A stretch of 11,154 bases of DNA from Lachnospiraceae bacterium UBA3801 (GTDB lineage: Bacteria > Bacillota > Clostridia > Lachnospirales > Lachnospiraceae): contig DFEN01000075.1 of assembly GCA_002368685.1 (NCBI GenBank), positions 1-11,154 on the forward strand. Reading direction: 5' to 3'. The notes beneath the pieces are model-generated. The model was not told the DNA's origin. It searched no databases and saw only the letters and a program-made list of their open reading frames with translations. Below are positions 1 to 7,579 of the stretch, in pieces (position 1 is the stretch's first letter; every line of letters starts with the position of its first letter). The translations under genes and the position numbers were made by a program.

Positions 1-44
1 CATGTGGAAGTGGTAAAAAATATAAGAAATGTTGTGGAAGATAG
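1..44 (+). CDS. C-terminal end of a SEC-C zinc-binding protein, probably SecA (partial)
   Basis: Only the last 13 codons and the TAG stop (42-44) are inside the window; the first complete codon starts at base 3. They read CGSGKKYKKCCGR, the second half of the SEC-C motif (CxC...KKYKxCCG), whose cysteines bind zinc. The preceding two bases (CA) fit a proline codon, as in the usual CPCGSGK form. This tail is best known from the C-terminus of the SecA preprotein-translocation ATPase, where it binds SecB or ribosomes. It also ends several unrelated small proteins, so SecA is the most likely identity but is not proven. The reading frame closes exactly on a terminator hairpin, which supports it as a true gene end. 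Confidence 0.8.
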   Translation, partial: CGSGKKYKKCCGR

Positions 45-73
45 AGCGATTTATTCGCTCTATCTTGTATTTT
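38..73 (+). terminator. Intrinsic (Rho-independent) terminator of the SEC-C gene
   Basis: Bases 38-49 and 55-66 form a perfect 12-bp stem (core GATAGAGCGA / TCGCTCTATC) around the 5-base loop TTTAT. It is followed by the T-rich stretch TTGTATTTT. The TAG stop of the upstream gene lies inside the left arm, so termination begins right at the end of the coding region. The structure should separate the upstream gene from the helicase block. I see no convincing promoter in the 17 bases between it and the next start codon, so the helicase is probably transcribed by readthrough or from a promoter I do not recognise. Confidence 0.88.
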
Positions 74-90
74 AGGGTAAAAGAAGGTAC

Positions 91-1941
91 ATGAGCTTTA
101 CAAAAGAACAGCAAGATGCTATTACCTGGTTTGAAGGACCGATGATGGTTATAGGAACACCTGGGTCTGGAAAAACAACAGTTATAGTCAATAGAATAAA
201 CAACCTAATATATGAGCATAAGTGTAATCCAAAGAATATTCTTGTTATTACTTTTACTAAGGCTGCAGCACAGTCTATGAGAGAAAGATTTCTTGATTTA
301 TCTGGGTTAGAGGATACGGAAGTAAGATTTGGTACCTTTCATTCTTTTTTCTTCTGGATAATTCGTACAGCATATGGTAAACAGCTAACTCTAGAGGTTT
401 TAGATGAGAATAATAAGAGGAATATTATTAGAACTATTCTCAGAAAGCTAAGTCGTGAAATGTATGACAGCGAAGAAGTGCTTAGTAGTGTTATTAATCA
501 GCTAGGAATAATGTCGTGCAATATGATAGATATTGATTACTATCATAGCAGAGATATATCTGATAAGGACTTCAGAAAGCTATATGCGGCTTATAAGGAA
601 TATAAGACTAGGCATAATCTGCTTGATTTTGATGATATGGTTACGGAATGCTATAAGCTTCTACGAGATAGAGAAGATATACTAAATATTATCAGGAATA
701 TGTATCCTTATATAATGGTGGATGAATATCAGGATACTAATCGTATACAATATGAAATCCTGAAGATGCTTGCTCATCCGAAGGATAATATATATGTTGT
801 AGGAGATGATGATCAGTCAATATACGGCTTTAGAGGAGCAAGGCCAGAGGTTATGCTTAAGTTTAGAGAGGAATTTCCGGGAGCTGAAACGAGACAACTT
901 ACTCATAATTTTAGATGTCCAGAAGTAGTTGTTAATCTATCTGATCATATTATTTCAAGTAATAAGAAAAGGTTTGAGAAAGAGCTTAAGTCTGCGGTAG
1001 ATAGAAAGGGAAAGATTTCCTTCGATAAGGTAAAGGACGCCTCAGAAGAAAATAAGCTGGTAATAAAAAGAATAGATGATGCAATAAAGCGTGGTGTACA
1101 GCCTGAAGATATAGCTATCCTATATAGAACTAATATTGGTCCAAGAAGACTTATGTATAAGCTTAGGCTTTATAATATTCCATTTTATGTTAGAGACTAT
1201 ATTCCAGATATATCAAATAATCTATATGTTAAACCTATTTTAGATTATATAAGATATGCGCTTGGGGTTCATGATAGAGAAACCTTTTTAAATATAATGA
1301 ATAAGCCGGTTAGATATATCAGTAGAGATATGCTAACAGGAGAAATGGTTGAACTGTCTGATGTACTTAGAAAAGCAAGAGGCAAGGATTATCTGGTGGA
1401 AAATGTCAGAAGAATGATGGCAGAGATTAGAACTATATCGAATCTTACCCCTTTTGCTTCAGTTAATTATATTCGAAAAGCTATAGGCTATGATTCTTAT
1501 CTGAAGAGGGTTGCCGAAGAACGTAATATGGATTATGATGAGATATCGGATGTTGTTGATGAATTTCAAGCTATGATCAAGGATACAAAAGACTTTGATG
1601 AAATGTTTGAAATGATCCAAAATGAGAAGGAAGAAGCGGCAAAACAGGAAAAACTTTCTAACTCTAAAAGCTTAGGAGCTGGAATACAGCTGATGACACT
1701 TCATAGTGCCAAGGGACTCGAGTTTAGTGAGGTTCATATTCTTGATGTGGTAGAAGGGAATATTCCTCATAAAAAATCTAAATCTGTAGATGAGATAGAA
1801 GAAGAACGAAGACTTCTATATGTTGGTATAACAAGAAGTAGTAACAATTTATATATATATGTTCCTGAAGAAATAGGGGATAAGAAAGTTAAACCTTCCA
1901 GGTTTGTAGAAATGAAAGGGATTAATGATGGAACTAAGTGA
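91..1941 (+). CDS. UvrD/PcrA-like superfamily 1A DNA helicase, short form
   Basis: ATP-dependent 3'-5' DNA helicase of the UvrD/PcrA/Rep group. All core motifs are visible in order: Q motif (FTKEQQDAI, residues 3-11), Walker A GTPGSGKTT (22-30), motif Ia FTKAAAQSMRERF (55-67), motif II DEYQDTN (211-217), motif III VGDDDQSIYGFRGA (237-250), motif IV HNFRC (272-276) with LYRTN (344-348), motif V TLHSAKGLEF (536-545) and motif VI EERRLLYVGITRS (571-583). At 616 residues it is about 100 shorter than typical PcrA. It stops soon after motif VI and the PSRF segment (602-605), so the C-terminal extension that binds RNA polymerase in PcrA is absent. It may therefore be an accessory repair helicase rather than the housekeeping PcrA. 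The ATG at 91 is the only upstream start in frame (a stop lies at 73-75). Its ribosome binding site AGAAGG (82-87) is unusually close, 3 bases away. The end overlaps the next gene by 17 bases. Confidence 0.93.
   Translation: MSFTKEQQDAITWFEGPMMVIGTPGSGKTTVIVNRINNLIYEHKCNPKNILVITFTKAAAQSMRERFLDLSGLEDTEVRFGTFHSFFFWIIRTAYGKQLTLEVLDENNKRNIIRTILRKLSREMYDSEEVLSSVINQLGIMSCNMIDIDYYHSRDISDKDFRKLYAAYKEYKTRHNLLDFDDMVTECYKLLRDREDILNIIRNMYPYIMVDEYQDTNRIQYEILKMLAHPKDNIYVVGDDDQSIYGFRGARPEVMLKFREEFPGAETRQLTHNFRCPEVVVNLSDHIISSNKKRFEKELKSAVDRKGKISFDKVKDASEENKLVIKRIDDAIKRGVQPEDIAILYRTNIGPRRLMYKLRLYNIPFYVRDYIPDISNNLYVKPILDYIRYALGVHDRETFLNIMNKPVRYISRDMLTGEMVELSDVLRKARGKDYLVENVRRMMAEIRTISNLTPFASVNYIRKAIGYDSYLKRVAEERNMDYDEISDVVDEFQAMIKDTKDFDEMFEMIQNEKEEAAKQEKLSNSKSLGAGIQLMTLHSAKGLEFSEVHILDVVEGNIPHKKSKSVDEIEEERRLLYVGITRSSNNLYIYVPEEIGDKKVKPSRFVEMKGINDGTK
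1914..1920 (+). promoter_or_regulatory. Ribosome binding site for the chorismate mutase gene, inside the helicase end
   Basis: GAAAGGG lies within the last codons of the helicase. Two tandem ATG codons follow, at 1925 (4 bases away) and 1928 (7 bases away). The spacing favours 1928, which would make the protein begin MELSDIRKEID, the usual start of AroQ proteins. The two options differ by a single methionine. The arrangement suggests translational coupling to the helicase. Confidence 0.6.
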
Positions 1942-2782
1942 TATCAGAAAAGAAATAGATGCTGTTGATGCTGAGATCAAGGAATTATTTCAGAAGAGAA
2001 TGCAGCTGGCGGACGAAGTCGCAAAGGTCAAAGCAGAGACTAATGATGCAATTTATAAGCCGGATAGAGAAATGGCTATAATTGATAATCAGTCAGCGGG
2101 GCTGGATAAGAGTATTAAACAGGAATATAAAGCTCTAATAAAGCGAGTTATGGAGATAAGCCGCAAATATCAATATGGCCGTACTCTTGAACTGAGAGAC
2201 TGTTTAGAAATTGATTATAAAACTACGGAGCCTGCAATTAATAAAGTCGCTATGCTTAAGGGAGAGGTATATCTAGCTGAAGGTATATCAAGAGACAAGA
2301 TAAATGCTTATAACACACATGATGAGCTTGCGGCATCAATAATTAATGGAGAAAGTGATGCTGGTTTAGGTGTCATGGAAAATATTGGTGTTGATGTATC
2401 TGATGGTTTACATAAGATTTTAATCAATAATAATCTTTATATTAATAAATGTGACATCATAAAGGATGATAATAACCGTCTTAAGGTTGTTACATATACC
2501 CCTAATCTAATCGTCCTTCCAGAGCATAATCGCCTAAAGGTAATGTTTATATGCAAGAATAGTAGTGGTAGTCTTGCAAGCATACTCTCTATGATATCTG
2601 ACTATGATGTGAACCTTACAGAGATTCATTCAAAGCCTTATATTGATGGAGACTGGAACTATGTATTTAGTATTGAAATGACAGCTAGTCTACTAGTTAA
2701 GGAAGATAGAGCACTTATCTATCAGCTTATGAATGAAACAGATGAATTTAAGATACTTGGAAGTTATTATTGCGAGGATTAA
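1925..2782 (+). CDS. AroQ chorismate mutase with ACT domain; shortened, probably inactive prephenate dehydratase segment (PheA-like)
   Basis: Residues 2-85 are an AroQ chorismate mutase (chorismate to prephenate). By alignment with the E. coli enzyme the active-site residues are kept: R8, R25, K36, R48-E49, S79 and Q83. Residues about 205-283 are a P-protein-type ACT domain. It has NSSGSL (212-217) in place of the usual GAL motif and IHSKP (234-238) in place of ESRP, the Phe-binding segment. The region between (about 100-200) resembles only part of a prephenate dehydratase. NGESDAGLGVMEN (141-153) matches the GxADxGVxPIEN segment. The N-terminal GxxGTYS motif is degenerate (KGEVYLAE), the second lobe is largely missing, and TYTPNLIV (190-197) stands where TRFxVI is expected. 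The protein is 285 residues, against about 360-390 for a bifunctional PheA. The frame is intact, so this looks like in-frame loss rather than a recent break. It probably supplies feedback-regulated prephenate; dehydratase activity is doubtful. It overlaps the helicase and abuts the ABC gene. Confidence 0.8.
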   Translation: MMELSDIRKEIDAVDAEIKELFQKRMQLADEVAKVKAETNDAIYKPDREMAIIDNQSAGLDKSIKQEYKALIKRVMEISRKYQYGRTLELRDCLEIDYKTTEPAINKVAMLKGEVYLAEGISRDKINAYNTHDELAASIINGESDAGLGVMENIGVDVSDGLHKILINNNLYINKCDIIKDDNNRLKVVTYTPNLIVLPEHNRLKVMFICKNSSGSLASILSMISDYDVNLTEIHSKPYIDGDWNYVFSIEMTASLLVKEDRALIYQLMNETDEFKILGSYYCED

Positions 2783-4504
2783 ATGAAAGATCTTCTTAAA
2801 TATTTAAAAGAATACAGAATTAAAGCGGTTTTGGCGCCATTATTTAAAATGCTTGAGGCAATTTTTGAATTAATGGTGCCTCTTGTTGTTGCACGACTTA
2901 TTGATAAAGGTATAGCAGAAAATGATAGTCATTATATTCTTTTATGCGGTTTATGGCTACTTCTCCTTACTTTTGCTGGATACGGTTTCTCAATTACAGC
3001 TCAATATTATGCCGCAAGAGCGGCGATTGGTTTTGGAAAGGGGCTTAGAGTAGATCTTTTCAGACATATTAATTCACTGGGATATGAGGAGATAGATAAG
3101 CTAGGAACATCAACCCTTATTACCAGAATGACAAGCGATGTAAATTTAATAGTTTCTGGAGTTAATATGTTTCTCCGACTATTTCTTCGTTCACCATTTA
3201 TTGTTTTTGGTGCGGTCATTATGGCATTTACTGTAGATGTTTCAACTTCGAAGGTATTTCTTATTATTCTACCTGTACTTGTTGTTATTGTATGTGTAAT
3301 TACTTATGCGTCGATTCCTCTTTATAAGAAGGTCCAGACTAAACTAGATAGAGTTACACTACTTACAAGAGAAAGTCTCATAGGAATAAGAGTAATTAGA
3401 GCATTTAATAGAACAGAGCAAGGGGAAGAAGAGTTTCGCGATTCAACAAAGGATCTGATGAGATCCCAGCTTATAGTTGGAAGACTATCAGCTCTTATGA
3501 ATCCAGTTACATATCTCGTTGTAAATGTTGGAATAGCTATGCTTATTTATGCAGGAGCTATTAAAGTTAATATCGGTGATTTATCTCAAGGACAGGTAGT
3601 GGCCCTAGTAAATTATATGTCTCAGATATTGGTGGAACTAGTTAAGCTTGCTAATCTTATTATTACTCTTACAAAGGGAATGGCGAGTGCAAGAAGAATC
3701 AGTGACGTATTTGCCGTAAAACCATCTATGGAATATGGAGATAAAAAAGTTAGTGAGGATATTACTCTTAAGTTCGAAAATGTATCAATGAATTACAGTG
3801 ATTCAAAGGAAAATGCTATAAGTGATATAAGCTTTGTGGCTAGACCGGGGGATACTATTGGTATTATTGGTGGTACAGGCTCCGGTAAATCTACCTTGGT
3901 AAATCTTATTCCAAGATTCTATGACAGAAATTCAGGTCAGATACTCATAAATGATACAGATATAAGGGAATATGATAGAGAGAGTCTAAGAAGAAGTATC
4001 GGAATTGTTCCTCAGAAATCTGTTCTATTTAGAGGAACGGTAGCAGATAATCTCAGATTTCGCGATTCTACTGCAGAGGACGCTGATTTAGAAAAGGCTC
4101 TTGAAATTGCTCAGGCAAAAGAATTTGTAGATAAATATGAGGATGGTTTAAGTCACGAAGTACTTCAAGAAGGAAAGAATCTGTCGGGTGGTCAGAGACA
4201 GAGACTTTGCATAGCAAGAGCTCTTGTAGGTAATCCGAAGATTCTAATAATGGATGATAGCTCCTCGGCGCTAGATTATGTTACAGAATCTAGACTACGA
4301 AAAGCCTTGATGACTAGTTCAAAGGATAGGATAAATATAATCGTATCACAGAGAGCTTCTTCTATTATAGATGCTGATACTATAATCGTATTAGATGATG
4401 GATGCGCAGTGGGGGTTGGTAAGCATCAAGAACTGCTTAAATCCTGTGATATCTATAAAGAGATATACCTCACCCAATTTAAGGAAGGGGGTGTATCGGC
4501 ATGA
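2783..4504 (+). CDS. ABC exporter half-transporter, subunit with degenerate ATP site (BmrC/TM287-like)
   Basis: Membrane subunit of a type IV (ABCB-like) exporter. Residues 1-310 form the six-helix membrane domain, with hydrophobic stretches near 16-40, 51-75, 130-150, 157-180, 240-260 and 272-297. Residues about 328-573 are the ATPase domain: Walker A GGTGSGKST (363-371), Q-loop Q411, intact signature LSGGQ (467-471) and Walker B ILIMDD (487-492). Two catalytic positions are altered: the Glu after Walker B is Asp (D492), and the switch His is Gln (Q523 in VSQR). These same changes mark the degenerate-site partner of heterodimeric exporters such as TM287 and BmrC, so it should pair with the next gene. 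The ATG directly follows the stop of the preceding gene, with ribosome binding site GAGGA (2774-2778). The substrate cannot be told; multidrug or peptide export is typical of the family. It overlaps the partner gene by ATGA. Confidence 0.93.
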   Translation: MKDLLKYLKEYRIKAVLAPLFKMLEAIFELMVPLVVARLIDKGIAENDSHYILLCGLWLLLLTFAGYGFSITAQYYAARAAIGFGKGLRVDLFRHINSLGYEEIDKLGTSTLITRMTSDVNLIVSGVNMFLRLFLRSPFIVFGAVIMAFTVDVSTSKVFLIILPVLVVIVCVITYASIPLYKKVQTKLDRVTLLTRESLIGIRVIRAFNRTEQGEEEFRDSTKDLMRSQLIVGRLSALMNPVTYLVVNVGIAMLIYAGAIKVNIGDLSQGQVVALVNYMSQILVELVKLANLIITLTKGMASARRISDVFAVKPSMEYGDKKVSEDITLKFENVSMNYSDSKENAISDISFVARPGDTIGIIGGTGSGKSTLVNLIPRFYDRNSGQILINDTDIREYDRESLRRSIGIVPQKSVLFRGTVADNLRFRDSTAEDADLEKALEIAQAKEFVDKYEDGLSHEVLQEGKNLSGGQRQRLCIARALVGNPKILIMDDSSSALDYVTESRLRKALMTSSKDRINIIVSQRASSIIDADTIIVLDDGCAVGVGKHQELLKSCDIYKEIYLTQFKEGGVSA

Positions 4505-6243
4505 ATAAAACAAAAATGAAGAAGCTGATGAACTTCCTAAAGCCTTATATTCCATTTATGGTTCTTTCTCTTATAGCTTCTGCAGTAGCTGTAGTTATGC
4601 AGTTATATGCACCAATCATATCTGGTAGAGCTATTGACCTCATAGCAGGTAAGGGAAATGTAAATATAAGCAAGCTAACTGAGTACCTAACAAGATTCTT
4701 TATTGTAATTCTTATTTCCATTATCTTTCAATGGATTATGAGCATGATAAATAATGCTGTTGTATATAGAGTCGTGAGAGACTTTAGAAATGCCATTTAC
4801 GCTCATATTAATAAGCTTCCAATTGCGTACGTTGATTCTCACGAATATGGAGATACAGTATCTAGAACGCTCAGTGATGTAGATCAATTGTCAGATGGCC
4901 TACTAATGGGCTTTTCTCAGCTGTTTACTGGTATTATTACTATAATTGGTACTTTTTGCTTCATGCTTAAAACAAGTATATCGGTTGCTTTAGTAGTTAT
5001 AGTTCTTACTCCATTATCTCTACTAATTGCAGGCTTTATTACTAAGAAGACATACAATATGTTTATGAGACAGTCAGAGGTAAGAGCTGAAGTAACAGGT
5101 CTTGTTAATGAAATGGTTGGAAATGAGAGAGTAGTTCAGGCTTTTAATTATGAAAGAACTGCTTGTGAGAGATTCGAAGAAAAGATAGATACATTAACAG
5201 ATGCTGAATTTAAAGCTACATTTTTCTCGTCCCTTACAAATCCTTCGACAAGACTTATAAATAATCTTGTTTATGCTGGAGTAGCAATAGTTGGTGCATT
5301 ACTTGCTGTAAGTGCTAGGTTATCTGTTGGACAGCTAACCTGTTTCCTTAGCTATGCTACTCAATATGCTAAACCGTTTAATGAGATATCAGGTGTCATG
5401 ACTGAACTAACAGCCGCTCTTGCTAGCGCTGGACGTGTTATTGATCTTCTGGAGGAAGAGCCTGAACCTGATGAAAGTAATAAGGATGAACTTATAGATA
5501 TAAGTGGTAAGGTTAAGCTAGATAACGTCTGCTTCTCATATACAAAGGATAAAAAGCTTATTGAGAATCTGTCACTTGATGTTAAGGAAGGACAGAAGGT
5601 AGCTATTGTAGGTCCTACAGGAAGTGGAAAGAGTACTCTTATTAATCTTCTGATGAGATTCTATGAGGTGGATAAAGGAAGTATCTCTATTGATAACCAG
5701 AATATAAAGGAAGTCACAAGAGTAAGTGTCAGGCAGCAATTTGGTATGGTTCTTCAGGAAACCTGGCTCAAATCTGGAACTATAAGAGAAAATATAGCGT
5801 ATGGATATCCTGAAGCTACTGACGAGGAAATAGAAAAGGCGGCTAAGCTTACACATGCGGATAGATTTATAAAGAGACTCCCTGAAGGATATAACACTTA
5901 TCTATCTGAGGATGGTGGTAGCCTGTCAGCAGGTCAGAAACAGCTGCTATGTATAACTCGTGTTGTTTTAGGTATTCCACCACTTCTGATATTAGATGAG
6001 GCTACATCCTCTATAGATACAAGAACGGAACATAGAATACAGCGTTCCTTTGATAAAATGATGAAGGGAAGGACTAGCTTCGTAGTTGCTCATCGCTTGT
6101 CAACTATTAGAGAGTCTGACATTATTTTGGTAATGAAGGATGGAGCAGTTATTGAGAAGGGGTCTCACGAAGAATTGCTGGCTAGAAAAGGTTTCTATTA
6201 TGAACTATATAACAGTCAGTTTGTTAATGAGGATAATTGTTAA
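4501..6243 (+). CDS. ABC exporter half-transporter, catalytic partner subunit (BmrD/TM288-like)
   Basis: Second half of the exporter. Residues 1-315 are the membrane domain, with hydrophobic helices near 17-40, 65-85, 137-155, 159-180, 255-272 and 278-300. Residues about 336-580 are the ATPase domain. It has Walker A GPTGSGKST (371-379), Q-loop Q419, Walker B LLILDE with the catalytic Glu E500, and switch His H531 (VVAHR). Its own signature is LSAGQ (475-479) instead of LSGGQ. In a heterodimer this weak signature faces the degenerate Walker site of the first subunit. The intact Walker site here faces the LSGGQ of the first subunit, giving one active and one degenerate site. The start overlaps the previous stop as ATGA (4501-4504), which indicates translational coupling. 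The ribosome binding site is GGAAGGGGG (4483-4491). No regulator gene is adjacent, and the transported substrate is unknown. Confidence 0.94.
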   Translation: MNKTKMKKLMNFLKPYIPFMVLSLIASAVAVVMQLYAPIISGRAIDLIAGKGNVNISKLTEYLTRFFIVILISIIFQWIMSMINNAVVYRVVRDFRNAIYAHINKLPIAYVDSHEYGDTVSRTLSDVDQLSDGLLMGFSQLFTGIITIIGTFCFMLKTSISVALVVIVLTPLSLLIAGFITKKTYNMFMRQSEVRAEVTGLVNEMVGNERVVQAFNYERTACERFEEKIDTLTDAEFKATFFSSLTNPSTRLINNLVYAGVAIVGALLAVSARLSVGQLTCFLSYATQYAKPFNEISGVMTELTAALASAGRVIDLLEEEPEPDESNKDELIDISGKVKLDNVCFSYTKDKKLIENLSLDVKEGQKVAIVGPTGSGKSTLINLLMRFYEVDKGSISIDNQNIKEVTRVSVRQQFGMVLQETWLKSGTIRENIAYGYPEATDEEIEKAAKLTHADRFIKRLPEGYNTYLSEDGGSLSAGQKQLLCITRVVLGIPPLLILDEATSSIDTRTEHRIQRSFDKMMKGRTSFVVAHRLSTIRESDIILVMKDGAVIEKGSHEELLARKGFYYELYNSQFVNEDNC

Positions 6244-6262
6244 TACTAGATAAATACTGATT

Positions 6263-6291
6263 TTGACCTATACTATATGGTGTGATAAAAT
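6263..6291 (+). promoter_or_regulatory. Sigma-A-type promoter with extended -10 for the aminotransferase unit
   Basis: The -35 box TTGACC (6263-6268) is separated by exactly 17 bases from the -10 box TAAAAT (6286-6291). The -10 box is preceded by TG plus one base (6283-6285), the extended -10 element. Transcription would start near 6298, giving a leader of about 57 bases before the ATG at 6355. A 6-bp inverted repeat, ACCTAT (6266-6271) and ATAGGT (6290-6295), brackets the promoter and could be an operator, but it is short and AT-rich. I see no terminator between the end of the ABC genes and this promoter, so some readthrough into the second unit is possible. Confidence 0.7.
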
Positions 6292-6354
6292 AGGTATTTG
6301 ATGATGTTTTACGGAACTATATATTTACTTGCATATTAAACAGAGGTAAAAATT

Positions 6355-7563
6355 ATGAAAGCTAAAGATTTTAATTTAACAAAAGAAGAACTAGTGGAAA
6401 TGGCTGAGAAGTATATGAATGAAACCTTTAAGAGATATGATTTCATTGCAGATTCTACTTCAGGCGTATATGTATATGATGAAAATGGAGAGGCTTATCT
6501 CGATTTCCTTGGAGGAATCGCGGTAAACTCCGTAGGTGGTTGTAATCAGGCTGTTATTGATGCAATTAAGAGTCAGTCAGAGGATATGATCCATGTATCT
6601 AATTATTTTTACAGTGTGCCACAGACTGTACTTGCAAAGCTTATCTGTGAATCAATTGGTATGGATAAGATTCAGTTCCAGAATTCCGGAGCAGAAGCTA
6701 ATGAAGCGATGATTAAGATGGCTCGTAAGTATGGAAACGACCTATATGGTGGAAAGAGGTATAAGATAGTTACTGCACTTAACTCTTTCCATGGTAGAAC
6801 ACTTGCTACACTTTCTGCGACAGGACAGCCAGGAAGTGCTATACATAAGGGCTTCGAACCACTTGTAGAGGGTTTTAAATATGCAGAGTTTAATAATCTT
6901 CAGTCCTTCGAAGAAGCTGCAACAGATGATGTTATAGCTATTATGATTGAGCCTGTTCAAGGAGAAGGCGGAGTATATCCTGCAGATCCAGACTTCATGA
7001 AAGGTCTTAGAGAATTATGTGACCGTAAGGGAATGCTCTTACTTCTAGATGAGGTTCAGACTGGATGGGGTAGAACTGGTAAGCTTATGGCTTATATGAA
7101 TTATGGAATAAAGCCGGATGCAGTTACTATGGCTAAGGCTATGGGTGGTGGAATGCCAATTGCAGCCATGTGTGCTAGTAACGAAGCTATGCAGCATCTC
7201 AGTGCTGGATCGCACGGTACAACCTTTGGCGGAAATCCTGTATGCTGCGCTGCTTCTTATGCCGCAATCACGGAAATCATAGAGAAGAAGCTTCCAGAAA
7301 ATGCTTATGAGGTTGGAGAATACTTCATGGATGAGCTTAGTAAACTGGATGGAGTTAATAATGTAAGAGGAATGGGTCTTATCGTTGGAGTTGTATTTGA
7401 TAAGGATATAGCTATGGATGTTAAGCATGATGCCTTTGATAGAAAACTCCTCATGTCAGTTGTTAAGCCTGACGTTATAAGAATGGTACCTCCACTTGTT
7501 GTAACTAAGGAAGACTGTGATAAGGTTGTTGACATTATAAAAGATATACTTAGTAATTACTAA
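6355..7563 (+). CDS. Class III PLP aminotransferase, acetylornithine aminotransferase family
   Basis: Fold-type I, class III aminotransferase of the acetylornithine/succinylornithine/4-aminobutyrate group; a cytoplasmic enzyme moving an omega-amino group to 2-oxoglutarate. Visible signatures are NSGAEANEAM (110-119, phosphate-binding GAE), SFHGRT (144-149, with the ring-stacking aromatic residue), EPVQGEGG (199-206), LLDEVQTGWGRTG (230-242, with D232 contacting the PLP nitrogen), MAKAMGGG with Schiff-base lysine K261, HGTTFGGNP (287-295) and the late arginine R376. The 402-residue length is normal for ArgD. One deviation: the usual GHxHP-like segment after GGIAV reads GGCNQ (61-65). No other arginine genes are in view, so the substrate is not fixed; ArgD is the best guess but a related omega-aminotransferase is possible. 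The ribosome binding site AGAGGT (6342-6347) lies 7 bases before the ATG. It is first in a unit with the peptidase, 16 bases downstream. Confidence 0.9.
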   Translation: MKAKDFNLTKEELVEMAEKYMNETFKRYDFIADSTSGVYVYDENGEAYLDFLGGIAVNSVGGCNQAVIDAIKSQSEDMIHVSNYFYSVPQTVLAKLICESIGMDKIQFQNSGAEANEAMIKMARKYGNDLYGGKRYKIVTALNSFHGRTLATLSATGQPGSAIHKGFEPLVEGFKYAEFNNLQSFEEAATDDVIAIMIEPVQGEGGVYPADPDFMKGLRELCDRKGMLLLLDEVQTGWGRTGKLMAYMNYGIKPDAVTMAKAMGGGMPIAAMCASNEAMQHLSAGSHGTTFGGNPVCCAASYAAITEIIEKKLPENAYEVGEYFMDELSKLDGVNNVRGMGLIVGVVFDKDIAMDVKHDAFDRKLLMSVVKPDVIRMVPPLVVTKEDCDKVVDIIKDILSNY

Positions 7564-7579
7564 ATGAGGAAGGGATAAA

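Noticed and set aside
91..2782. Possible anti-phage system built on a UvrD-like helicase (as in Gabija, where a UvrD-like helicase pairs with an OLD-family nuclease)
   Set aside because: The neighbour is a chorismate mutase/ACT protein and then ABC exporters. No nuclease, reverse transcriptase or other effector is present.
7045..7428. 127-codon open frame on the - strand inside the aminotransferase gene
   Set aside because: It lies wholly opposite a strongly supported enzyme gene and its translation shows no recognisable motif. It is best explained by codon bias of the true frame. The same holds for the other short antisense frames at 3007-3219, 4687-4887, 5572-5856, 6742-6960, 7305-7535, 7877-8101, 8380-8688, 8705-8893 and 9923-10138.
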